This document shows positions 1 through 4,990 of a DNA stretch of 6,880 nt, piece by piece (the first letter of the stretch is position 1; each line of letters starts with the position of its first letter). This DNA is from Campylobacterales bacterium. Lineage in GTDB: Bacteria; Campylobacterota; Campylobacteria; Campylobacterales; QNZT01. Location: contig WGAE01000140.1 in assembly GCA_015489185.1 (NCBI GenBank), forward strand, positions 1-6,880, given 5' to 3'. Under the pieces are notes generated by a model, which was given only the letters and a program-made list of their open reading frames with translations, was not told where the DNA came from and searched no databases. Both the position numbers and the translations under genes were made by a program.

Positions 1-511
1 ATGGGCGGAGTTTCGCGAAAAGATGCACAAACTCTTTCGTGCAGGTTACTATCTGATCGATCTGGAGTACGGCGGTGGACGCTGGGTGGGGGTATTTAGC
101 GTCGATCTGCCCTACAAAGACGCCTATTTTACGATGAGCAAAAAACTGCAACGCCTGGAGTATCTGCTGGATGAGGGATGGTCGCGCCATTACAAAGTGA
201 CGGAGGTGGCGTACGGCGAAAACCGCTGGGTACTGGTCTTTGCGAAGGGGACGAAACTGCGCAACCAGTATTTTGATTACACTGAATCGTGGCGTGACGC
301 GTATGAGATGATCGAAGAGCAGTGGGGCAAAGGAAAAGATTTGATCGATATCGAATATGCGCAGGGAAAATGGATACTCCTCTTTGCGATGCACACAGGC
401 TATACGAATCAGCGCTATATGAGCCGGAATCGTCTTGACGATTTCATTGCTCAGGCGCGGCTGTTGCGTAAACGCGGTTTTATGATCGTCGATCTAGCCG
501 ACGGCTGGTAA
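1..511 (+). CDS. Tandem-repeat protein of unknown function, DUF7477-like, 5'-truncated by the window edge
   Basis: The last about 169 codons of a gene that begins upstream. The frame is open from base 2, and the ATG at 23 is probably internal: the Trp codon at 2-4 falls on the same repeat position as Trp91 (in TESW, counting from that ATG), so the repeat already runs upstream. Numbered from the ATG, the protein has an exact 48-residue period: units at 9-56, 57-104 and 105-152, then a 10-residue start of a fourth (FMIVDLADGW) before the TAA. Each unit opens with a strand like LIDLEYGGGRWVGVFS, TEVAYGENRWVLVFA or IDIEYAQGKWILLFA (Y at unit position 8, W at 13, F at 17), followed by a Tyr/Asn-rich turn and an amphipathic helix ending near a Gly. 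This recalls DUF7477-type repeats found in some bacterial kinase-associated proteins (recalled, not searched). No signal peptide or membrane segment lies in the visible part. Role unknown. Its 3' end overlaps the convergent HTH gene. Confidence 0.72.
   Translation, partial: WAEFREKMHKLFRAGYYLIDLEYGGGRWVGVFSVDLPYKDAYFTMSKKLQRLEYLLDEGWSRHYKVTEVAYGENRWVLVFAKGTKLRNQYFDYTESWRDAYEMIEEQWGKGKDLIDIEYAQGKWILLFAMHTGYTNQRYMSRNRLDDFIAQARLLRKRGFMIVDLADGW
47..511 (+). repeat. Three complete 144-bp (48-codon) coding repeats plus a partial fourth
   Basis: Units lie at 47-190, 191-334 and 335-478, with a partial fourth at 479-508 followed by the stop. They match at protein level (hydrophobic-D/E-hydrophobic-x-Y-x-x-x-R/K-W-hydrophobic-x-hydrophobic-F) but have diverged at DNA level. 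This points to old duplication rather than recent slippage. Spacing is exactly 48 residues with no indels between complete units. Confidence 0.75.
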
Positions 512-712
512 ATTGCGGGTCGAGAACTTTGCGGCAAGCGTTTCGATACTGCGGATGTCGGTTTTGAGCAGTGTTGCGATCTCTTCAGTATCGAGAAGTT
601 CCATATAGTGGAGTTGTAAAAAGGTCACCTCTTCCTGTGAGAGGCGGGAGGGGTCGAAATGTTCCAGAATTTGTTGCAGGCGTAACAGATAGTTGGTTGG
701 TGCACGGTACAT
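494..712 (-). CDS. Small helix-turn-helix protein resembling sigma-70 region 4
   Basis: A 72-residue protein at the end of the flagellar gene group. I chose the ATG at 712 over a GTG at 718: the ribosome binding site AAGGGA (719-724, minus strand) sits 6 nt before the ATG but directly abuts the GTG. Residues from about 25 on (LSQEEVTFLQLHY, then EEIATLL, then a second helix with IRSIETLAAKF) follow the sigma-70 region 4 plan, as in the FliA pattern LPEREQ..LQLYY.E.L..KEIAE.L, and suggest DNA binding. The N-terminal 20 residues carry no recognisable domain. The start lies 33 bp after the flhG stop, so it should be co-transcribed with flhG. In C. jejuni a small gene also lies between flhG and fliA, but I recall it as a membrane protein, so they need not be homologous. 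It could be a remnant of fliA region 4 or a specific regulator. Function unknown. Its stop lies 18 bp inside the convergent repeat-protein gene. Confidence 0.68.
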   Translation of the reverse strand: MYRAPTNYLLRLQQILEHFDPSRLSQEEVTFLQLHYMELLDTEEIATLLKTDIRSIETLAAKFSTRNLPAVG

Positions 713-718
713 ACTCAC

Positions 719-771
719 TCCCTTTGCGGATCATTTCCGAAGGGATCAGAAGTGTTCGAGCACCCTTCGGA
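719..771 (-). promoter_or_regulatory. Two mutually exclusive RNA hairpins over the flhG stop and the ribosome binding site of the HTH gene
   Basis: Read on the minus strand, arm A (TCCGAAGGG, 771-763) lies in the last flhG codons. Arm B (TCCCTTCGGA, 745-736) directly follows the flhG TGA. Arm C (TCCGCAAAGGGA, 730-719) contains the Shine-Dalgarno AAGGGA of the next gene. A:B gives 9 perfect pairs with an 18-nt loop. B:C gives 10 pairs with a 5-nt loop and a 2-nt bulge. B cannot pair with both. Inferred effect: B:C hides the ribosome binding site, and a ribosome ending at the flhG stop, or A:B pairing, frees it. No U-run follows either hairpin, so this is not an intrinsic terminator. Confidence 0.5.
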
Positions 772-1627
772 TAAACAGTGCGAAACTTGATTTCTGAGGA
801 GGTAAAAGCACCTTGTGTTCCATCTTTTCAAGCAGATTGGCGGTAATGAGCGAAAGTTCGTAACTGCAGAGATTGTTGGCGTACTCTTCGGCGAATAAAA
901 CGCGAAATTTGGTACTTTTGGTGATGAGCGGATCCTGCGAAACGGCGCCCAGATAGTGCAGGGAAGGGGGATTTTCGATATTGTTCTTCGCCACCTTGTC
1001 GATCTTTTCAAAGATCAGCGCTCCCTCTTTTTCGTTGCGAGTCATATTGAGCACCATATTGATATCGGGATGAAACGTATTGGTGATTTTGATCAGGGCG
1101 TAGGCGTCGGTGATCGCCGAGGGGTCGGGAACAGTCATAACGATGATTTCATCCGCTTCATGTAAAAAGATCTGGACATTCTTCCCAATACCCGCACCGG
1201 TATCGATCAGCAGAAAGTCGAGTGTATCCAAAAAAGCGGCTTCTTTGGTGAAGCGACTCAGAATCTCTTCGTTGTTGTAGGCAAATATCTCATCGCCGCT
1301 CTCTCCCGGAATCAGATAGAGGTTTTCCTTCACCTCGATGACGATATCTTTGAGGCTGCACTCTCCCTTGAGCACATGCAACAGTGTTTTGTCGACCCGT
1401 ACGTTGAAGATGATATCGAGATTTGCCAGTCCGATGTCGGCGTCGAAGACGGCGGTTTTGTACCCCTTTTCGCTGAGTTGGTAGGCGAGATTTGCGGTGA
1501 AGGTGCTTTTGCCGACACCCCCTTTGCCGCTTGTGACGGCGATGATCTTCGTCTGCGGTGTGCCGTTGGAGGTTTGGTTTCGGTCGTTGAGGATTTGATG
1601 AAGTCTGGATGCCTGTGTATGTGTCAT
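746..1627 (-). CDS. flhG: FlhG, MinD/ParA-family ATPase controlling flagellar number
   Basis: A 293-residue MinD-type P-loop ATPase (also called YlxH or FleN). It is the partner of the FlhF GTPase and limits flagellar number at the pole; in Campylobacter it is also linked to division-site placement. Visible motifs are the deviant Walker A GKGGVGKS (34-41, with the signature lysine Lys35 and Lys40), Walker A' FDADIGLANLD (61-71, Asp62 and Asp64) and switch II DTGAGIG (142-148). The N-terminus has QASRLHQIL (5-13), a variant of the DQAxxLR motif that stimulates FlhF in other bacteria, with Thr in place of Asp and His in place of Arg. The C-terminus (about 279-293, SSFALFIRRVLEHF) looks like the amphipathic membrane-targeting helix of MinD proteins. 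The ATG overlaps the flhF stop as ATGA, implying translational coupling; an AAGG lies 10 nt upstream. Confidence 0.95.
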   Translation of the reverse strand: MTHTQASRLHQILNDRNQTSNGTPQTKIIAVTSGKGGVGKSTFTANLAYQLSEKGYKTAVFDADIGLANLDIIFNVRVDKTLLHVLKGECSLKDIVIEVKENLYLIPGESGDEIFAYNNEEILSRFTKEAAFLDTLDFLLIDTGAGIGKNVQIFLHEADEIIVMTVPDPSAITDAYALIKITNTFHPDINMVLNMTRNEKEGALIFEKIDKVAKNNIENPPSLHYLGAVSQDPLITKSTKFRVLFAEEYANNLCSYELSLITANLLEKMEHKVLLPPQKSSFALFIRRVLEHF

Positions 1628-2919
1628 GAAGCGTTGACCTTATGCGGGAATCCTTCAAAAAGACACTCGATCAAAAAGCCCGCGTCGGCTTCACGGATAT
1701 CGTCGGGTACCTCCTGTCCGGTCGAAAAGTAGCTGACCGGTTTGCGGGTTTCGTAGATGAGTGAAAAGATATTTCCGAATCCCGACGTTTCGTCAAATTT
1801 GGTAATCATCAGCGTATCGATATTGAGAAACGAGAACTTTTCGTACGCCTCTTTCAGATCCTGATATTTCGCGGATGCGGAGAGGACGAGATTGACGTCG
1901 ATCGGTACGTGGGCGTGCTGCAAAAAGGCGGCGATCTTTTTGAGTTTTTCCTGATCGTGCTGCGAACTGCCGACCGTATCGATCAGCACCACGTCGCAGT
2001 AAGAGAGATTCTCCAGCGCTTTGCGAAAATCTTCGGTATCGATCACATCTTCAAAGGGGAGTTTCATCATCTGCGCGTACTGAAAGAGTTGCTCCACCGC
2101 GCCGATGCGGTAAGTATCGAGCGTGATGATTCCCACTTTGTAGCGGTATTTGAGCAGTGCGTAGCGTGCCGCGAGTTTGGCAAGGGTCGTCGTTTTGCCG
2201 ACACCCGTGGGACCTACGAGCATCATTACCCTGCGCTCTCCTTTGGGGATCTCTTTTTCGATCCGTACCGGAATGAGCTTTTTGAGCAGGACCTGAAAAT
2301 AGCGCTTGACGGTCAGGCTGTTTTCGCGCATATGGATCGGCATATGGTTGAGCGTCTCTTCGAGGATCGCCTTGATATGCGCTTCATCCATGCCGCTCTC
2401 TTTGGCAATTTTATAGATTTCGGCAAATTCGGGCGGTATATCGATATCTTTCGCCCACTTCTTCTCTTCCCAGAGCATCGTCTGCAGGAGGCGGATTTTG
2501 TCGGTCAGTGTGGCGATGTCGCGCTTGAGGAGTTTGAAATCTTCTGGATCGATCTCGTCGTGCGTTTTGGTATTTTCTGAGGTTGCTGCGCTGTTTTGCG
2601 GATTCAGATCGGACTGAAGTCTTGACAACTCTTCGGCGGTTTTGGAGATGTTGAGCAAAATCTCTTCGTCAAAATCGACCGGTTTGGCTCTGTCGGTATC
2701 GCTTTTTGAGGGTTGTGCGCGTTGTGTTTGGGCGGGTGCGGAGGCTGCGGGAGCGGCATGCTCTTTGACGGCGACGACCACTTCGTAGAGGGGGTCCTGG
2801 GTCAGTGTTTTTTTGCGTATCTGTTTGGTGCTGACGACCAGCGCCTCCTCACCGCACGCCTTTTGCGCCTTTTTGAGCGCCTCTGCGGGTGTAGGCGCCG
2901 TGAATGTGTACAGTTTCAT
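1624..2919 (-). CDS. flhF: FlhF, SRP-type GTPase for flagellar placement
   Basis: A 431-residue protein of the SRP-GTPase group (with Ffh and FtsY) that places the polar flagellum and promotes early basal body assembly at the inner membrane. Domains are an N-terminal B domain (1 to about 55, MKLYTFTAPTPAEALKKA), a polar low-complexity linker (about 55-125), a helical N domain (about 125-225) and a GTPase G domain (about 230-425). GTPase motifs are G1 GPTGVGKTT (236-244), DTYRIGA (268-274), G3 DTVGSSQ (314-320), G4 TKFD (373-376) and G5 STGQEVPDDI (399-408). G3 lacks the Arg of the DTAGR motif of Ffh/FtsY, as I recall in other FlhF proteins. Start: ATG at 2919 with GAGGG 4 nt upstream. The 5' end overlaps folK by 71 bp and the stop overlaps flhG by 4 bp. 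Confidence 0.96.
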   Translation of the reverse strand: MKLYTFTAPTPAEALKKAQKACGEEALVVSTKQIRKKTLTQDPLYEVVVAVKEHAAPAASAPAQTQRAQPSKSDTDRAKPVDFDEEILLNISKTAEELSRLQSDLNPQNSAATSENTKTHDEIDPEDFKLLKRDIATLTDKIRLLQTMLWEEKKWAKDIDIPPEFAEIYKIAKESGMDEAHIKAILEETLNHMPIHMRENSLTVKRYFQVLLKKLIPVRIEKEIPKGERRVMMLVGPTGVGKTTTLAKLAARYALLKYRYKVGIITLDTYRIGAVEQLFQYAQMMKLPFEDVIDTEDFRKALENLSYCDVVLIDTVGSSQHDQEKLKKIAAFLQHAHVPIDVNLVLSASAKYQDLKEAYEKFSFLNIDTLMITKFDETSGFGNIFSLIYETRKPVSYFSTGQEVPDDIREADAGFLIECLFEGFPHKVNAS

Positions 2920-3406
2920 ATAACCCTCGTTTGAGATAAGATAACGGAATCAGGACACTTTCACGGTTGCGGAAACGGGGATGTGGAAGTGTCAAATGCC
3001 TTTTATGAACGGCTATTTTATCAAAAACTATTATATCGATGTCTAAAGTTCGGGGACTATTTTTAAATGCCCTTTTTCTTTTAAAGATATGCTCGATACG
3101 CAGCATATGGCGCAGCAGCCGGTACGCGGAGAGGTCGGTTTCGATCAAAATGACCGCATTGAAAAAGTCGGGCTGGTCAAGGTAGCCGAACGGGGGATTT
3201 TGTAAAATCGGCGAAGTCTCCAAAACGGTAATGAGGGGGTCTTTGCGAAGATAGCGCAGCAGACGCACGAAACGCGCACGGGTACTGCCGATGTTCCCCC
3301 CGATGCCAAGCACCGCCGTATGTCTGCGGCGCAGCGGGGAGGGGTTTTGCCAGGGAAACTGAGGGGTAAACCAGAGAGTAAGATCTTTGCCGGGATAACG
3401 CTTCAT
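2849..3406 (-). CDS. folK: FolK, 6-hydroxymethyl-7,8-dihydropterin pyrophosphokinase (HPPK)
   Basis: A 185-residue HPPK, which transfers pyrophosphate from ATP to 6-hydroxymethyl-dihydropterin in folate synthesis. Family motifs are GIGGNIG (34-40), TSPILQNPPFGY (64-75), FFNAVI (81-86), RAFKNSPRTLDIDI (112-125, with Asp122 and Asp124 matching the Mg ligands) and LTLPHPRFRNRESVLIPL (138-155). The roughly 30 residues before GIGGNIG (with WFTPQFPWQNPSPLRRR) are longer than in E. coli HPPK and fit my recollection of Campylobacterota homologues. The conserved fold ends near Leu155, and about 24 further codons run into flhF. The ATG is 4 bp after the stop of the upstream peptidase gene with no clear Shine-Dalgarno, so translation is probably coupled. 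The piece at about 3000-3090 is visibly more AT-rich than its surroundings. Confidence 0.93.
   Translation of the reverse strand: MKRYPGKDLTLWFTPQFPWQNPSPLRRRHTAVLGIGGNIGSTRARFVRLLRYLRKDPLITVLETSPILQNPPFGYLDQPDFFNAVILIETDLSAYRLLRHMLRIEHIFKRKRAFKNSPRTLDIDIIVFDKIAVHKRHLTLPHPRFRNRESVLIPLSYLKRGLYETVHIHGAYTRRGAQKGAKGVR
3030..3035 (-). promoter_or_regulatory. Perfect TATAAT inside folK, possible promoter for flhF-flhG
   Basis: The minus strand reads CATCGATATAATAG here, with a perfect TATAAT about 110 nt before the flhF start. No good TTGACA lies 16-18 bp upstream; Campylobacterota sigma-70 promoters are known to have weak -35 boxes. A CGATAT (3039-3034), like the sigma-28 -10 element, overlaps it but has no matching upstream element at the right distance. 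The bases encode Asp-Ile-Ile with two ATA codons, which look scarce elsewhere in the window, so the motif is not the codon choice expected by default. Speculative. Confidence 0.3.
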
Positions 3407-3410
3407 GAAG

Positions 3411-4436
3411 TCAGAGCACGACGGCGCGCGTCGGGGCGATTCGAACCATATCTTCGATCCGCACGCCGAATTCTCCCGGCAGGTAGATACCCGGTTCGAT
3501 CGTAAAGATCATATTCTCTTCGATGATCGTCTCCGATTTGGCGGAGATGACCGGCAGTTCATGAATATCCAGTCCCACGCCGTGTCCGGTTGAGTGGACG
3601 AAATATTTGCCGAACCCCGCCTTTTCGATCACTTCCCGCGCCGCTTTGTCAATATCACACGCTTTGACGCCCGGTTTTGCCGCTCTGATCGCCTTCTCCT
3701 GCGCTTTTAAAACGGTGTCGTAGACTTTCTGACGTTTGGAGGAGAGGAAGCTTTGTGCTTTTTTGTCAAAACCGATTTCACTATTATACTCCGCCACACG
3801 GGTGCGGTCCGAGCAGTAGCGCTCATATTTGACACCTGCGTCGACAAGAATCAGCGAACCGATTTTGACCTCTCTGTCGGTCGGGAAAGCGTGGGGTTTG
3901 GCGGCGTTTTCGTTGACGGCGACAATCGGGTCGAAACTGAGATCCAGTTCGCCGTAGTTTTGCATGATCGCCGCGCACTCAAACTGCAGTCGCTTTTCGT
4001 TTTTATTAAGGGCGTTGCGGCGCAGCCAGAGCGCAAACCGGTCAAACGCCGCTTCGCCGCGCCGTACCGCTTCACGGATCAGCTTGATCTCTTTGTTGCT
4101 TTTGATGATGCGCTTCTTTTTTGAAAAGTCGGGTGCCGGTTCGAAGTAGGTATATTTGGAGGCTTTCAGTTTCTCAAACTCCGCGACCGTAAAGTCGTTT
4201 GGGTCGTAGTGGAGTTTTTTGATTTTGTGTTCGGCAAGCATCTCAGCCGCTTTGGCGATGACGTCGCGCGCTTCGACTACTTTCAGACCGCGCAGCTTCT
4301 CTTTCGCTTCGACGGTATAGCGACCGTCGGTGATAAAGAAGCGATCGCTGCCGAATTGCAGAAAGATTTCGTTGTCACATGAGAAGCCGCATTCGTAGTA
4401 GACGGCGTTTTCGTTTTTGAGGATAAAGTTCGTCAT
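3411..4436 (-). CDS. M24-family Xaa-Pro aminopeptidase/dipeptidase
   Basis: A 341-residue cytoplasmic metallopeptidase of the pita-bread fold, expected to cleave Xaa-Pro bonds. It has an N-terminal creatinase-like domain (1 to about 105) and a catalytic domain (about 110-341). All five dinuclear metal ligands are present: Asp199 (VDAG), Asp210 (SDRTR), His285 (HSTGHGVG), Glu314 (TIEPGIY) and Glu328 (GVRIEDM). The conserved His182 (KPHAFPT) and His292 (IHELP) are also there. H. pylori has a similar gene, annotated pepQ, at the same place between aroQ and folK; the protein is shorter than E. coli PepQ or PepP, so I leave the symbol open. The ATG lies 12 bp after the aroQ stop with no obvious Shine-Dalgarno, and translation may be coupled. 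An out-of-frame ATG-CGA-TGA just before the start is probably incidental. Confidence 0.93.
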   Translation of the reverse strand: MTNFILKNENAVYYECGFSCDNEIFLQFGSDRFFITDGRYTVEAKEKLRGLKVVEARDVIAKAAEMLAEHKIKKLHYDPNDFTVAEFEKLKASKYTYFEPAPDFSKKKRIIKSNKEIKLIREAVRRGEAAFDRFALWLRRNALNKNEKRLQFECAAIMQNYGELDLSFDPIVAVNENAAKPHAFPTDREVKIGSLILVDAGVKYERYCSDRTRVAEYNSEIGFDKKAQSFLSSKRQKVYDTVLKAQEKAIRAAKPGVKACDIDKAAREVIEKAGFGKYFVHSTGHGVGLDIHELPVISAKSETIIEENMIFTIEPGIYLPGEFGVRIEDMVRIAPTRAVVL

Positions 4437-4448
4437 CGCATAGCGGGC

Positions 4449-4928
4449 TTACTGCTGTTTTTGCTGCGCCTGCTGGGCTTCCTGCATCGCTTTGATCTCG
4501 CTGAGGATCTGCACCATACTCACCATCGCCAGATGGTAGCTGAAAGGTCCGAAACCGCTGATCTGACCCGCACAGACGGGAGCGATCATACTTTTGTGGC
4601 GGAACTCCTCTCTGGCGTAGATATTGGAAATATGCACTTCGATGGTCGGCAACTGTACCGCTTTGATCGCGTCGCGGATCGCGATGGAGGTGTGGGTGTA
4701 TGCCGCAGGGTTGATGATGATACCGTTCGCTTCGCCCATACACTCCTGAATCTTATCGACGATCTCCCCTTCGAGGTTGGACTGGAAAAATTCGATCTCG
4801 ATATTGCTCTGTTTGGCGTAGGTTTCCATTTGTGTATGGATATCTTCAAGTTTCATCGGACCGTAGATATTCTGCTCGCGCAGTCCGAGCATATTGAGGT
4901 TTGGTCCCTGGATAACGACGATTTTCAT
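4449..4928 (-). CDS. aroQ: AroQ, type II 3-dehydroquinate dehydratase
   Basis: A 159-residue type II dehydroquinase, converting 3-dehydroquinate to 3-dehydroshikimate in the shikimate pathway; the family forms dodecamers. Active-site residues visible are Asn10 and Arg17 with Tyr22 ([16 protein letters not shown], 8-23), Asn73 (NPAAYTH), His99 (EVHISNI) and Arg110 (EEFRHKS), followed by GFGPFSY (125-131). The length is normal apart from a Gln-rich tail at 149-159 ([11 protein letters not shown]) that probably lies outside the fold. The start at 4928 has AAGGA 5 nt upstream. It is the first gene of the minus-strand operon and is divergent from mqnF, which also links two uses of chorismate-pathway carbon (aromatics and menaquinone) at one intergenic region. 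Confidence 0.96.
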   Translation of the reverse strand: MKIVVIQGPNLNMLGLREQNIYGPMKLEDIHTQMETYAKQSNIEIEFFQSNLEGEIVDKIQECMGEANGIIINPAAYTHTSIAIRDAIKAVQLPTIEVHISNIYAREEFRHKSMIAPVCAGQISGFGPFSYHLAMVSMVQILSEIKAMQEAQQAQQKQQ

Positions 4929-4990
4929 TCTTTTCCTTTTAAATCGATAAATGTCATAATATTGTAGCCAATTTGCCCTAAAGGAATTCT
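4929..4990. promoter_or_regulatory. Divergent promoter region between aroQ and mqnF
   Basis: These 62 bp must hold the start signals of both transcripts. On the plus strand CATAAT (4955-4960) is a fair -10 for mqnF. On the minus strand TACAAT (4966-4961) is a fair -10 for the aroQ operon. The two hexamers abut back to back, so polymerase could probably not occupy both at once. Neither has a good -35, as is usual in Campylobacterota. Ribosome binding sites are AAGGA at 4981-4985 for mqnF and AAGGA at about 4938-4934 (minus strand) for aroQ. No operator palindrome stands out. Confidence 0.45.

Noticed and set aside
716..718. GTG at 718 as start of the HTH gene
   Set aside because: It directly abuts the Shine-Dalgarno, leaving no spacing; the ATG at 712 has an ideal 6-nt gap.
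719..771. Intrinsic terminator after flhG
   Set aside because: Stable hairpins exist but neither is followed by a U-run on the minus strand, and one contains the ribosome binding site of the next gene.
1909..2580. 223-codon plus-strand open frame
   Set aside because: It is antisense to the conserved GTPase core of flhF, has no family motif and no plausible ribosome binding site; flhF constraint explains the openness.
2990..2995. Perfect TTGACA (minus strand) in folK as a -35 box
   Set aside because: The sequence 16-18 bp downstream (around CCGCAA) is not a -10, and the nearby TATAAT lies upstream of it, so the order is wrong.
3753..4124. 123-codon plus-strand open frame opposite the M24 peptidase
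   Set aside because: Antisense shadow of the catalytic domain with no motif or start signal.
4461..4967. 168-codon plus-strand open frame opposite aroQ
   Set aside because: It mirrors the fully conserved aroQ coding sequence and runs into the intergenic region; no recognisable domain.
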